From Thiotrichales bacterium 19S9-11 (GTDB lineage Bacteria > Pseudomonadota > Gammaproteobacteria > Francisellales > Francisellaceae), in assembly GCA_021713395.1 (NCBI GenBank), contig JAKJJT010000002.1, forward strand, positions 186,001 through 250,000: a stretch of DNA of 64,000 nucleotides, written 5' to 3'. The translations under genes were made by a program, and so were the position numbers. The notes beneath the pieces were generated by a model that was not told the origin of the DNA, did no database searches, and saw nothing but the letters and a program-made list of their open reading frames with translations. Numbering within the stretch: position 1 is the stretch's first letter; each line of letters begins with the position of its first letter. Positions 18,742 to 29,588 of this stretch are shown one piece after another.

Positions 18742-21237
18742 ATGGCAATGACAATTATAGATCGCGTTTTAGAAGCCACGCACATTTATAAAACAATGCA
18801 TAAAGATTCATGGTGGCGAAGTATTGGCATTGCTAGAGCAAATGGATTAGAGTATATCTTATATCAATTAATATTACTAACTTATAAACAACAATCAAGA
18901 AATACAAATCAAGAAAAAATACATGATATTGATAAGTTGCTACAATCTGTTATAAATCCGCCCAACATTAAAGACGTAATATCTGCTTTGTCAAACAAGC
19001 AGACTCTTAAGGATATATTAGACCCTGAAGACGTATCAAAAATTAAAGCTCTCATTCCAGAATTAAATCAAAAATCAATTCAAATGATACATGGGTTTAT
19101 TCTTGGGTTTATTCATGAGAACAATGAAGAAATGAAGGCATTTGCTAATGCTGCTGGTATAAATAAATTAAATGATGATACTTTAGAAATATTAAATCCA
19201 ACACCAAACATAATTTGCAGAGTAACTAATTCACTTTCATGGTTAAGTGGCTCTGCCAGTCAGTCAGAAACTATACAAGAAAAGGAGTCTACTTACAGCC
19301 TACTACCAACCATTAAATTTATGTATTTCCCTATATTAACACCATATCAATTTCCTCAATGGACAGATGACATAAAACCACAGCTTCCTAGCTGGGAAAA
19401 TTATATTTGTCCTACTGAAGTACTAGGAAATGGCACTAAAAAATCAAATGGCCAAAAAGGTTTTTTAACTACTTTTAATGACGAAGCCAAACAAGAGTTT
19501 TGGATAGAAAGTCAGCTAGTTCAATACGTTAGCTGCCTAAAAGATAACACAGTAAAAAAAGCATTACAAATAGTAAACTCTCCACAAATGCAAGACAATG
19601 ATCAATACCCTTATGCTGCTAGGTATGCAGTGTATGATAAATCTAATAATAATGAATGCTTTGGGTTTATAACCTTAACAGATCTTATCTCAAAGATAAA
19701 TAATGGCGAGATAAGGGTCACTGAAGAGCAAATATTGAGTCTTATAAATCAAATTTTATATGTAACTAGCTTATATTGGTTAGCAGGCATTTTGCATGGT
19801 GATCCCAACGCTGGTAACCTTGGTGTTATTATAAAAGGGGCTCCTTTAGTTAAATCAACCGATCCAATTGATCAAAAACAGCCAACTTTTGAGCTTCGAG
19901 TCTTTGATTTTGGAAATGCTAATTTTGTTGGCAGACAAAAAAAAGATAAAGGTGAAGACGAAATAAAAACTACAGAAGAAATAAAGCCAGAAGAGAGAGT
20001 ATCTGATTTTTCTTACCTTTTATTAAACCAGTCAATTTATGCATCTGAAGGTGTTGCTAGATCATTTGCTTCTTATATACCATTTAAGAATTCAATTGAT
20101 GAAAAACATTTTCCAATCTATAAATTAGTCAGAATTCTGTTAGCTTTAAAAAATAAGACCTTAGCGCCAAACATCCCACATAGTGAAGTTGAAAAAGTTC
20201 TAAAAAAACCTAGTGAACTTTTTATTAATCAGTTGCGTTATGGCCACTCAGATAACCCTGAAGTATTCAACTACTTTATCGAAAACTTTATGAGAGTACT
20301 TAAAGGAAACTTGTATGGCCCACAACAGGAAAAAGATCCCAATACAGGCCAACCAATTATTAATTTTGATGATAATTTTGATATTAATCAAGGACAAGTT
20401 TGTGAATATAATAGTGAATATAAAGATATTGAACCAAGAATTGCAAACTTAAGAAAGGAAAATGAAGAGATTAGGGCTAATAATAGAGAGTTAAGGGGTG
20501 GGGACGGTAATGATATCGCCACAAAAAATGAAGCACTTAGTGCAGAGCACGAACGTTTAAGAGCAGCAGAATTAAAACCATCTGACTTTTATACTGAGAA
20601 AATTCTAGACGAATATGAAACACTCAAAGAAGAGAATGAGAAACTTAAGAAAGCTAATAAAGAGCTTCTAGATATTAAAGCAGAAAACGAAAATCTTACT
20701 GAAGAAATTAAAGCACTTAAAGAAAAGTTAACAAATTCTTCTGTTACACTACATGCTAGCCAAGAACAAGCAGAAGAACAAAAAACGCCAGAGATTTCTC
20801 CTCTTCAGGATGCTAGTAAAGAACCTAGCACTCACCCACCTGATGATGATATTGATCCATTCAAACCTTTATTTTCTTCGTGTTGTAGCAAAGATGAAGA
20901 ACCTCAAAAAAACCAACCTAAAGTTCAACTTAAAATTGTATCAAACACTAACCAAGTAACAACACTATTTGACATTAAAGAAGATTATAAATCAGATTCA
21001 AATATATTTATCTCTTGCCCTACTCCAAATAGTACAACAAAAGCTACAAACCCTAATCCAATATTCTCCTCAGCCCCATCTAAATTCGAAACTGAACCCC
21101 AAGCAATCGTCAAACCTAAAGAAAAATTAGAATCATCAAATGCAAATAACTCTGGGATCTTTGGATCATGGGGAGGGCTTACTTCTTTATTTAGTTCAAA
21201 TTCAACAGCGACAACAAAAGAGATAACCCCAGAATAA
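18742..21237 (+). CDS. Kinase-like coiled-coil protein, effector candidate (831 aa)
   Basis: No named family recognised. Residues about 351-361 read LHGDPNAGNLG and residues 387-392 read VFDFGN, matching the catalytic loop (HxDxxxxN) and metal-binding DFG of protein-kinase-like folds, closest in pattern to ABC1/UbiB and aminoglycoside-phosphotransferase enzymes. Upstream, a Gly/Lys-rich segment LGNGTKKSNGQKGF and an acidic helix (FWIESQLVQYVSCL) could be the nucleotide loop and C-helix. Residues about 560-680 are heptad-rich coiled coil (EYETLKEENEKLKKANKEL); the last 150 residues are Pro/Ser/Asn-rich and low complexity. No signal peptide. GGAG precedes the ATG. The kinase motif is seen; effector status is inferred from orphan nature and domain style. 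Confidence 0.75.
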   Translation: MAMTIIDRVLEATHIYKTMHKDSWWRSIGIARANGLEYILYQLILLTYKQQSRNTNQEKIHDIDKLLQSVINPPNIKDVISALSNKQTLKDILDPEDVSKIKALIPELNQKSIQMIHGFILGFIHENNEEMKAFANAAGINKLNDDTLEILNPTPNIICRVTNSLSWLSGSASQSETIQEKESTYSLLPTIKFMYFPILTPYQFPQWTDDIKPQLPSWENYICPTEVLGNGTKKSNGQKGFLTTFNDEAKQEFWIESQLVQYVSCLKDNTVKKALQIVNSPQMQDNDQYPYAARYAVYDKSNNNECFGFITLTDLISKINNGEIRVTEEQILSLINQILYVTSLYWLAGILHGDPNAGNLGVIIKGAPLVKSTDPIDQKQPTFELRVFDFGNANFVGRQKKDKGEDEIKTTEEIKPEERVSDFSYLLLNQSIYASEGVARSFASYIPFKNSIDEKHFPIYKLVRILLALKNKTLAPNIPHSEVEKVLKKPSELFINQLRYGHSDNPEVFNYFIENFMRVLKGNLYGPQQEKDPNTGQPIINFDDNFDINQGQVCEYNSEYKDIEPRIANLRKENEEIRANNRELRGGDGNDIATKNEALSAEHERLRAAELKPSDFYTEKILDEYETLKEENEKLKKANKELLDIKAENENLTEEIKALKEKLTNSSVTLHASQEQAEEQKTPEISPLQDASKEPSTHPPDDDIDPFKPLFSSCCSKDEEPQKNQPKVQLKIVSNTNQVTTLFDIKEDYKSDSNIFISCPTPNSTTKATNPNPIFSSAPSKFETEPQAIVKPKEKLESSNANNSGIFGSWGGLTSLFSSNSTATTKEITPE

Positions 21238-21257
21238 AAAGCAAATATCTTTAAAAC

Positions 21258-22498
21258 CTAAACCGTCTGGTTAAATAGCTTACTAGGAGAAATCAACTCT
21301 CCTTGATAGCGGACTTCAAAGCCAAGCTGAGTCTCTCCTTTAAACTTGCCTAGCTTTCCAACTATCTGACCTTGCTGAATACTTTGACCTTCTTGAACAC
21401 TTAAAGAGTCTAAATTAGCATAAGCTGATAAATAATTATTGCCATGATCAATAATAACCATTTTGCCATAGCCATTAACACCAATGCCAGCATAAATAAC
21501 TTTACCTGAAGCACTCGCTAAAATAGATTGGTTATTATAACCTGAAATTAACCAGACTTTATCTTCATTTTTAATTGTGCCCTTTAAAGGTAACTGCCAA
21601 TTGATGCCTGCATATTCAACGTCAGTTACACCCGTTACTTTCTTTGTTTGTGGTTGTATTTGCACTACTGTTGATTTTTCTAATGAATTAATAGCATCCG
21701 TTGCAACTACTTGTGAACTTACCTCTTTTTTTACAACTGATTTTGTTGCTGTCTGGCTAGGTAGTTGCTTTGCTAACTTTTCTTTATATAGTGCTTCATT
21801 AACTAATAACTTTTGACCAATATAAATATCATACGGCGGATCAATATGATTAATTGTTGCAATCTGAGTTAGTGTTAAATCATAACTTTTAGCAATTGAT
21901 AGCAGCGTATCACCCGATGTCACTTGATAATAATCAACGCCTTCTGGCCTTTCACTAACTGGCTCTAACTTCGTTTGCGTTATTACAGGCTCTGAATATG
22001 TCATATCTGATGAATTATCTTCTTTTAGATACTCAGTCTTAAGACTTTCTTTATACGTGTTCTCAGTGATTGGTTTTTGTGCTTCAACCACGGGGGTATC
22101 AGACTGTATTAGTGCATTTTGTTGCCTGTTGACTGGTGGTTCTTGCAGATCATTTGCATTATTATCATTATCGGTATTTGCCATATTGGAGTTATTTATA
22201 ACTTGATTTGGATCAAAGAACTGTAAGCGTTGGCCAGCATGAACACGATAAGGTGCTTCTAGATTATTCCATAAAATAATGGCACGCTCACTAATTCCAT
22301 AACGTCTAGAAATAGAGGGTAATGTATCACTTGGTTGAACAACATAATACTTCGGCATTTTAGCCAATGTTTTTATTGTAGCAGCTTGTCCTTGACGTGG
22401 TTGATCAGCACTAAAGAATTCACTCATTGAAGCACACCCTGAAATCAAACCTACACCGACAGCTAATATGCACTTTAATAAGCTCTGATACTTAATCA

Positions 22499-22499
<1 letters not shown>
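21258..22499 (-). CDS. nlpD: NlpD-like lipoprotein, LysM-LysM-degenerate M23
   Basis: Outer-membrane lipoprotein that likely activates a septal amidase. From the ATG at 22499 the N terminus carries a lipobox (LISGC, lipidated Cys near residue 22), then LysM 1 (about 52-95), a Gln/Asn-rich linker, LysM 2 (about 190-233) and a LytM/M23 domain in the last 110 residues. Zinc ligands are lost: the usual YAHL reads YANL and LHFEVR reads LGFEVR, as in non-catalytic NlpD/EnvC activators. The ATG overlaps the obgE stop (TGATG). The preceding TTG at 22502 is not needed. Confidence 0.87.
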
Positions 22500-23524
<1,025 letters not shown>

Positions 23525-23704
23525 TCACATATTATTAATTTTTCATTGGCTATATTAACGGAAACTGAAACTAACCGCCAGCCTTGTGTTTTTATGTATA
23601 TCATTAAATAATTGTAATTATTTTTGTAATATTTTATATCCTTTTTATTTTTGCTTGTTAAAATTAGTAGTATAAAACAATAAAAATATTAAGTAACTAA
23701 CGCT

Positions 23705-24271
23705 ATGATTTCATATACTAATAAACTACTTATTGCCATGCCCGAGTTAAAAGGTATTCCATTTGAATCTTCAGTTATTTATTTAATGCATCATGATGAA
23801 GAAGGCGCAATGGGTTTTATCATCAACGTGGCATTATCACCTAACCTTTCTGATTTATTTTCACAAATGGAGATTAAATCAAAAAAATCTAGCAGCACCC
23901 TACTTAATCAAAAGCTAATGCTTGGTGGACCAATCCAACAAGAGCATGGTTATATCTTACATACAAAAAGTGAAATAATATTTGACGCAATTAAGCAACT
24001 CAATGATAATTTGTTTCTAACAACATCAAAAGATATCCTTGAAAACTTAGACCAAAAAGATAGCCCTAAAAAGCTTTTAATAACTTTAGGTTATACTAGC
24101 TGGGGGCCTGGACAACTTGAAGAAGAGTTAAAGGAAAATGCTTGGTTAATTGCACCTTTTTCTGAAGAGATTATTTTTGATCTACCTTTAGAAAATCGAT
24201 GGCAAGCTGCACTTGAAAGCATTGGTATTAAGGATATTAACAAGCTTTCAGGTATTAGCGGGCATGACTAA
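23705..24271 (+). CDS. yqgE: YqgE/AlgH family protein
   Basis: Conserved protein of unknown biochemical role (DUF179). Family features seen: KLLIAMPELKGIPFESSVIYLMHHDEEGAMGFIIN at the N terminus, a LGGPIQQEHGYILH segment and LGYTSWGPGQLEEELKENAWL near the C terminus. At 188 aa it is full length. It overlaps ruvX by eight bases, the usual yqgE-yqgF pairing, and is divergent from obgE. Confidence 0.92.
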   Translation: MISYTNKLLIAMPELKGIPFESSVIYLMHHDEEGAMGFIINVALSPNLSDLFSQMEIKSKKSSSTLLNQKLMLGGPIQQEHGYILHTKSEIIFDAIKQLNDNLFLTTSKDILENLDQKDSPKKLLITLGYTSWGPGQLEEELKENAWLIAPFSEEIIFDLPLENRWQAALESIGIKDINKLSGISGHD

Positions 24272-24683
24272 CAAAAGACTTCTAGGTTTTGATTTTGGTC
24301 TTAAACGTATTGGAATTGCAACAGGCCAATTAATCACTAAAACAGCAAGTCCTCTTGATACAGTTGAATCAAGCAATGACAATAGGCCAAATTGGCAAAA
24401 AATAGATCAAATTATAAAAAAATGGCGACCAACTGATTTAGTCGTTGGACTACCAATTGATACTTTTGGCAAAGAAACTGACATAACAATAAAAGCACGA
24501 GAATTTGCCAATGACTTATCGAGTCGATACAATAAACCAACACACTTAATTGAAGAAGCATATTCAACCCGTCAAGCACGTTGGCAATTGGAAGAAACCA
24601 AGGGAAAAACGGTTAATCATTTAAAAGTTGATAGCCTTGCTGCTTGTATTATCTTAGAGACATGGATGAACGAACAAAGCTAA
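24264..24683 (+). CDS. ruvX: RuvX/YqgF RNase H-fold nuclease
   Basis: Putative Holliday-junction-resolvase-like enzyme, known in bacteria for 16S rRNA 5'-end maturation. LGFDFGLKRIGIATG gives the first catalytic Asp, LVVGLPID the central strand and the C-terminal DSLAACIILETW the final acidic residue. I choose the ATG at 24264 (139 aa) directly before the RNase H strand; the longer frame from 24213 lies wholly within yqgE and adds an unrelated stretch. Confidence 0.92.
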   Translation: MTNKRLLGFDFGLKRIGIATGQLITKTASPLDTVESSNDNRPNWQKIDQIIKKWRPTDLVVGLPIDTFGKETDITIKAREFANDLSSRYNKPTHLIEEAYSTRQARWQLEETKGKTVNHLKVDSLAACIILETWMNEQS

Positions 24684-24691
24684 ATTTTAAA

Positions 24692-25039
24692 CTAAACACC
24701 AAATGCACCTTTAATCCAGTACGGTTTATCATCTTGTTGAAATGCAATGACATCAAATCGCAACTGATATGACTGGTATTGTTGATGGTAAAGCATAAAA
24801 TATTCTGCTGTTTTAATCAATTTTCGTCTTTTTGAATATGTCACTGTTTCTAAAACATGGCCATAATTAGCTTGGTGTCGATATTTAACCTCAACAAAAA
24901 CTAAGCTTTGATCTAGTTTTACAATTAGATCAATTTCACCTAAGCGACAACGATAATTTTCATAAAGAATTTGATACTGATATCTTTTTAATAAGTTTTT
25001 TGCTTTAGCCTCATAAGCTTTACCAATAGATAAACTCAT
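24692..25039 (-). CDS. yraN: YraN/UPF0102 family nuclease-like protein
   Basis: Small protein with a PD-(D/E)xK-like core: GKAYEAKAKNLLKRYQYQIL, CRLGEIDLIVKL and LVFVEVKYRHQ supply the Glu, Asp and ExK positions. At 115 aa the length is normal. Function in E. coli YraN is not firmly established. It is convergent with ruvX and separated from prlC by three bases, so it probably shares the prlC transcript. Confidence 0.9.
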   Translation of the reverse strand: MSLSIGKAYEAKAKNLLKRYQYQILYENYRCRLGEIDLIVKLDQSLVFVEVKYRHQANYGHVLETVTYSKRRKLIKTAEYFMLYHQQYQSYQLRFDVIAFQQDDKPYWIKGAFGV

Positions 25040-25042
25040 AAC

Positions 25043-27121
25043 TTAGTCATTTGTTTGAATACCACTATGTCTTAATAAGGCTTTAATATCAGGCTTTCTA
25101 CCACGATAGTTTGTAAATAGATCAAGCGCAGGTGCTGATGAGCCTTTTTCTAAAACCTGCTCTAAAAACTGTAAACCTATATCTCGGTTAAACACATCTC
25201 CACTTTCTTCAAACAAAGCAAAAGCATCACTTGATAAAACTTCAGCCCACTTATAGCTATAATACCCAGCAGCATAACCTCCTGCAAAAATATGAGAAAA
25301 ACTATGCGTAAATCGATGATATTTTGGCGGCATAACTACAGCAACTTCCTGGCGAACTTGATCTAACAAGTCAAGTACATAATTGGGGTCATCTTGATGC
25401 TTTTTATATTCAAGGTGTAATTTAAAATCAAAAATTGCAAACTCTAGCTGACGTAACATTTGCATTGCTGATTGAAAATATCTTGAAGCAACTAATTTAT
25501 CAAATAAGGCTTCTGGCAGACTTTCTCCAGTTTGGTAATGTTCAGTGATGCGCTTTAAGCCATCTTTATGCCAAGTATAATTTTCCATAAATTGACTTGG
25601 CAACTCAACGGCATCCCATTCAACACCATGAATACCAGAAACTGGCAGATAATTTACTTTAGTCAAGATGTGATGTAATGCATGACCGAACTCATGAAAC
25701 AACGTTACCACGTCATTATGTGTCAATAATGCTTGGGTATCTTTATCCAATGGAGGTGCAAAATTACAAGCAAGGTAGGCAACTGGCACCTGTAGTTTTT
25801 TATCATCCCGAACATAGCGCGTTGTAATATCATCCATCCAAGCGCCTCCTCGTTTTGATTCTCTAGCATATAAATCAATATAAATTAAACCTCGTAATTG
25901 ATCGTCTTTATCTACAAATTGATACAAAGAAACTGTATCATGATAACGATCAAACTGATCAATTTTTTCTACCTTTAAGCCATAAATTTCATTTAAAATA
26001 CTAAATAACCCTTTTAATACATGATTGACAGGAAAATAAGGACGCAACTCTTCCTGAGTAAATGAAAATCGCTCTTTTTTCAATTTTTCTGCATAATAAT
26101 TCACATCCCAGGATGCAAGTTCAATTTGATCCATTTCTTTAGCAAATAAAGCTAACTCTTCAAACTCTTCTAGTGCCTGAGTTTTTGTTCGCTTAACCAA
26201 GTCATACAAAAAGTCCATTACTTGATCTGTTGATTCAACCATTTTAGTTGCAATTGACAACTCAGCATAATTATCATAATTTAAAATATCTGCTTTTTTT
26301 TGTCTTAGGCTTAATGTTTCTCGAATAATATCTGAGTTATCCCACTTATTAGCATTAGCACCCTGATCTGACGCTCGAGTGCCATATTCTTTATAACACG
26401 TCTCTCTTAACTCTCTATTATCTGCACTTGTCATAACAGCAATCAATGTTGGTTGATCTAACCCTAAAGCATAGCCTGTCATACCTTTTGCTTTAGCTTT
26501 TTGTTTTGCCATATCAATAACATAATCAGGCAACCCTTTTAAATCATCTAAACTATCTGTATGAAAGTACCAACTATTTGTTGCATCTAATACGTTATTT
26601 GAAAACTTAGTTGATAATGTCGTTAACTGTTCAGAAATCTTTTTAAAATCATCTTTTTTATTTTTGGGTAAGTGTACACCCGAAAGTTTAAATCCTTTTA
26701 AAGCTTCTTCAATAATACGACGTTGCGTTGCATTAAACTCATTTTTAAATGCTTCAGACTGCTGAATTTGAAGGTATGCATTATAAAGACCCTCATGCTG
26801 AGAAACTTCAGTTGCATATTCTGATAACTTCACAATACATCGATCATATACTTCTCTTAGCTGATCATTATTTAAAACTGCATTTAACTGTGAAATTGGT
26901 GCAAATAGTTTATCTAATTTATCTTCTTCAACATCCATTGGCAAAATCAAGTTATCCCAAGTATATGTTATATTTTTCTCTAATAATGTTTCTCTTAGAT
27001 CTTGGCATGCTTGTATTTGATCTTTTATTTGATCTTCTATCAACTGAATATTAATTTGAGAGTATTTTGGTAGTTCAATGATCTCTGATAACTCTGTTTT
27101 ATCCATTGTCGCAATATTCAT
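25043..27121 (-). CDS. prlC: Oligopeptidase A, M3 metallopeptidase
   Basis: Cytosolic zinc oligopeptidase that degrades short peptides, including cleaved signal peptides. The HEFGHALHH zinc motif is near residue 472 with the third ligand Glu downstream (GIHGVEWDAVELPSQFMENY). At 692 aa it matches PrlC rather than the shorter PepF type. A second Met five codons in (MDKTELSE) is an alternative start. Confidence 0.95.
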   Translation of the reverse strand: MNIATMDKTELSEIIELPKYSQINIQLIEDQIKDQIQACQDLRETLLEKNITYTWDNLILPMDVEEDKLDKLFAPISQLNAVLNNDQLREVYDRCIVKLSEYATEVSQHEGLYNAYLQIQQSEAFKNEFNATQRRIIEEALKGFKLSGVHLPKNKKDDFKKISEQLTTLSTKFSNNVLDATNSWYFHTDSLDDLKGLPDYVIDMAKQKAKAKGMTGYALGLDQPTLIAVMTSADNRELRETCYKEYGTRASDQGANANKWDNSDIIRETLSLRQKKADILNYDNYAELSIATKMVESTDQVMDFLYDLVKRTKTQALEEFEELALFAKEMDQIELASWDVNYYAEKLKKERFSFTQEELRPYFPVNHVLKGLFSILNEIYGLKVEKIDQFDRYHDTVSLYQFVDKDDQLRGLIYIDLYARESKRGGAWMDDITTRYVRDDKKLQVPVAYLACNFAPPLDKDTQALLTHNDVVTLFHEFGHALHHILTKVNYLPVSGIHGVEWDAVELPSQFMENYTWHKDGLKRITEHYQTGESLPEALFDKLVASRYFQSAMQMLRQLEFAIFDFKLHLEYKKHQDDPNYVLDLLDQVRQEVAVVMPPKYHRFTHSFSHIFAGGYAAGYYSYKWAEVLSSDAFALFEESGDVFNRDIGLQFLEQVLEKGSSAPALDLFTNYRGRKPDIKALLRHSGIQTND

Positions 27122-27224
27122 AATAAATAACCTAACTATTTAATATTTTTTAAATTAATTCCTTGAGTGTATATAATTATCTAATAAGATAAAAGCACAA
27201 TTTAGCAAAATAAGGGTATCATTG

Positions 27225-27890
27225 ATGGGCAATATTTATTATCTCTTATTAGCTGCAATTCCTGTTTTATTCGCAATAACCTTACATGAAGTTGGGCATG
27301 CGCTTGCAGCAAAGTTAAGGGGAGACAATACCGCTGAAATGATGGGCAGATTAACTGCAAATCCAATAAAGCATATTGATCCAATTGGTACTATCATCAT
27401 CCCTGTACTACTATTTTCACTTGGTGGACTACTATTTGGCTGGGCAAAACCTGTTCCTGTAAATGAAAGACACTTAAAAAACCCAAAGTATGATCGTATT
27501 GTTGTTGCAATTGCAGGACCATTTGCTAACTTAATCATGGCTGTTTTTTGGGCGTTAATCGCTAAAATAGCCTTTTCTCTTGGAAATGACATGCCAAAAA
27601 CTTCTCAAATATTTACCTATATGGGGTATTTTGGTGTGCAAGTTAATTTAATATTAATGACCTTTAATCTAGTCCCTATTCCTCCTTTAGATGGTAGTCG
27701 TGTTGTTAGCTCTTTTCTTCCCACAAGTCTTGCTATTCAGTATGAACGAATTGAACGTTATGGATTTTTTATTATCTTAGCATTACTGGCAATACCTATT
27801 AATAACAAACCAATTTTAATGCATATAATAGAGCCCCTATTAACATTTTTCTCCACATCATTAAGCCTAATATTTAAGCTGCCTTTTTAA
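27225..27890 (+). CDS. Site-2-protease-family (M50) membrane peptidase
   Basis: Polytopic intramembrane zinc protease of the short YwhC/SpoIVFB-like type. HEVGH at residues 21-25 sits in the first helix, and NLVPIPPLDGSR in a later helix supplies the third ligand (NxxPxPxLDG). At 221 aa it lacks the PDZ domain of RseP. ATG at 27225 is preceded by AAGGG; the TTG three bases earlier is an alternative. Substrate unknown. Confidence 0.9.
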   Translation: MGNIYYLLLAAIPVLFAITLHEVGHALAAKLRGDNTAEMMGRLTANPIKHIDPIGTIIIPVLLFSLGGLLFGWAKPVPVNERHLKNPKYDRIVVAIAGPFANLIMAVFWALIAKIAFSLGNDMPKTSQIFTYMGYFGVQVNLILMTFNLVPIPPLDGSRVVSSFLPTSLAIQYERIERYGFFIILALLAIPINNKPILMHIIEPLLTFFSTSLSLIFKLPF

Positions 27891-27961
27891 TCATTTACTT
27901 GCATTATTATAATTTTTTTAAGATGCTATACTTGAATTATAGGAAATTAGGGGCTACATAC

Positions 27962-28585
27962 ATGAAACTATGCAGGCTAATAGCATCAGTGATAGCACTA
28001 TCAGTATTTTTACTGTCTGCTCCATTTAGCTATGCTACGTGTCGCATTGATGATCGCGACTTAGTCTGCAGCGGCCAAAGTATAATTAATGACCAAACTG
28101 TTGAAGGAAGCTTGGCGATTAATGGTCGAACAAAGCTTAAAAATATGAAAATAGAAGGCAACCTTATAATTAATGGACAAGCATCACTTAAAGATGTCAC
28201 AGTCTATGGAACGACAACAATTAATGGACTTTCTAATATTGACGGAGCCGCACTTTATGGCTTAACTGCCAACGGCCCACTAAAAATAGATGAAAGTACA
28301 ATTAATGGTGCAACTAAAATCACAGGATACCTTGATGCAGAAGAAACAACGTTTGGCCAGTCTGTCGATGTAACCGCTAGCCTAATCGAATTAGAAGAAA
28401 GTACAATCAATGGTGACCTAATCATAACATCTGACAAACCTGCAACTGTTGTATTATCAAAAGCAAGCACCATTTCTGGTCATGTTATATTTAAAAAAGC
28501 AAGCGGCACTGTGGTAAGAAAAGATGACAAAAGCCGATCAGGTGATGTTAAAAATGGCAGTAGCATTGAATATGAAACCAAATAA
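27962..28585 (+). CDS. Secreted beta-solenoid (bactofilin-like) repeat protein
   Basis: From ATG 27962 (207 aa) the product has a signal peptide (KLCRLIASVIALSVFLLSA, probable cleavage after SYA) and then about eight short repeats with an (I/L)NG core: LAINGRTKL, LIINGQASL, TTINGLSNI, STINGATKI, STINGDLII. Such runs fold as right-handed beta-solenoids and resemble polymer-adhesin or bactofilin modules. Precise family not recognised. It precedes the DUF2065 gene by 22 bp, probably co-transcribed. The open frame upstream to 27899 is not used because the SD and signal peptide fit the ATG chosen. Confidence 0.75.
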   Translation: MKLCRLIASVIALSVFLLSAPFSYATCRIDDRDLVCSGQSIINDQTVEGSLAINGRTKLKNMKIEGNLIINGQASLKDVTVYGTTTINGLSNIDGAALYGLTANGPLKIDESTINGATKITGYLDAEETTFGQSVDVTASLIELEESTINGDLIITSDKPATVVLSKASTISGHVIFKKASGTVVRKDDKSRSGDVKNGSSIEYETK

Positions 28586-28607
28586 CATCATAAATTAAGG
28601 AGCATAC

Positions 28608-28796
28608 ATGTCATATGATGCATTTATCATAGCAATTGGCATTGTTCTTGTTATTGAAAGCTTACTACCAAGCATTGCGCCTAAAAAGTATCAAAATTTT
28701 TTATTAGAAGTAACTAAAATCAAACCAAAAATTTTAAGAAAAATAGCACTTGTAGCCCTATTAATTGGTTTAGTTATTTTAATTAGTTTTAGCTAA
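28608..28796 (+). CDS. DUF2065 (YjeT-like) small membrane protein
   Basis: A 62-aa protein with two hydrophobic helices (FIIAIGIVLVIESLLPSIAP and IALVALLIGLVILISF) around a basic loop, the DUF2065 plan of E. coli YjeT. AAGGAG sits about seven bases before the ATG. In many proteobacteria this family neighbours hflKC, which is not the case here. Its end overlaps the convergent orphan gene by eight bases. Confidence 0.85.
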   Translation: MSYDAFIIAIGIVLVIESLLPSIAPKKYQNFLLEVTKIKPKILRKIALVALLIGLVILISFS

Positions 28797-29484
28797 AAAA
28801 TTGATGATCTGGTAGCTGCTGTAGCACAACCTTAGGTCGTTTATTTTCTTGAGTATATATTTGAGGAGAGGGCCATGATGCTTTTCTTTTTCTATTAGAG
28901 TTAGAATCAACTTCTGCTCCCTCTTCCTTGCCATAATTAATTTTACCTATCCTCCTCATAGTAGCTGTCCTAACTCCTCCTCTATGGTTGTCATTAGGAC
29001 TAAGGCTGGGACTAAGCTGATTAGAAGGCTGCTTTTGCTGCTTCTGGTTCATTAATCTTTCCCACTTTGCTAAATTTTCTACACATTGTTTATGTTCTAT
29101 AAGGTTTCTTATAGAACCTCCAACTTTGCCATTAGAAGCCCAGAATTGCATTCTATCAGGAAGTTTATTTCTTTCAATTGTATTTCCTTTAGCCATTTGT
29201 TTTGCGTCTGAAAAGCCTTTATTTTTATATTTGTCTTCGTAATACAGAACTTCAGCTTCATTAATTTTTTCTAAAACTTGCTTCATTTTACATTCATAAG
29301 TAGTAAGCTCTTCTTGAGTTGGATTATCATTCTTAAATTGAGCAAAAAACTGATTAAAATTTTCTACAAAACATTTTATTGCTTCATCTGAAGCTCTATG
29401 ATCTCCTTCTACCTCACAAGATAAAGCCCTCATATTGGAAAAGTCCATCCCTATAATATTATCCAATGCTTCAAAGTTTTTCAT
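28789..29484 (-). CDS. Orphan protein with NLS-like basic clusters (231 aa)
   Basis: No family recognised and no signal peptide. The first 150 residues are helical and rich in Glu, Lys and Asn; the last 80 are disordered. Near the C terminus NRKRKAS and, after an 11-residue linker, NKRPKVV form a pattern like a bipartite or two monopartite nuclear localisation signals. AGGGGGG lies about eight bases before the ATG. The neighbours are unrelated housekeeping genes. A host-nucleus-targeted effector is a reasonable hypothesis, not a demonstrated function. Confidence 0.7.
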   Translation of the reverse strand: MKNFEALDNIIGMDFSNMRALSCEVEGDHRASDEAIKCFVENFNQFFAQFKNDNPTQEELTTYECKMKQVLEKINEAEVLYYEDKYKNKGFSDAKQMAKGNTIERNKLPDRMQFWASNGKVGGSIRNLIEHKQCVENLAKWERLMNQKQQKQPSNQLSPSLSPNDNHRGGVRTATMRRIGKINYGKEEGAEVDSNSNRKRKASWPSPQIYTQENKRPKVVLQQLPDHQFFS

Positions 29485-29588
29485 ATTAGTAACCCCCCTT
29501 TAAAATAAAATCTGTGATTTAGAAGTATGTATTATAACTGATTAATATTTCAATATAAATTAACAAAACAGGACAAACTACTTAAAAT

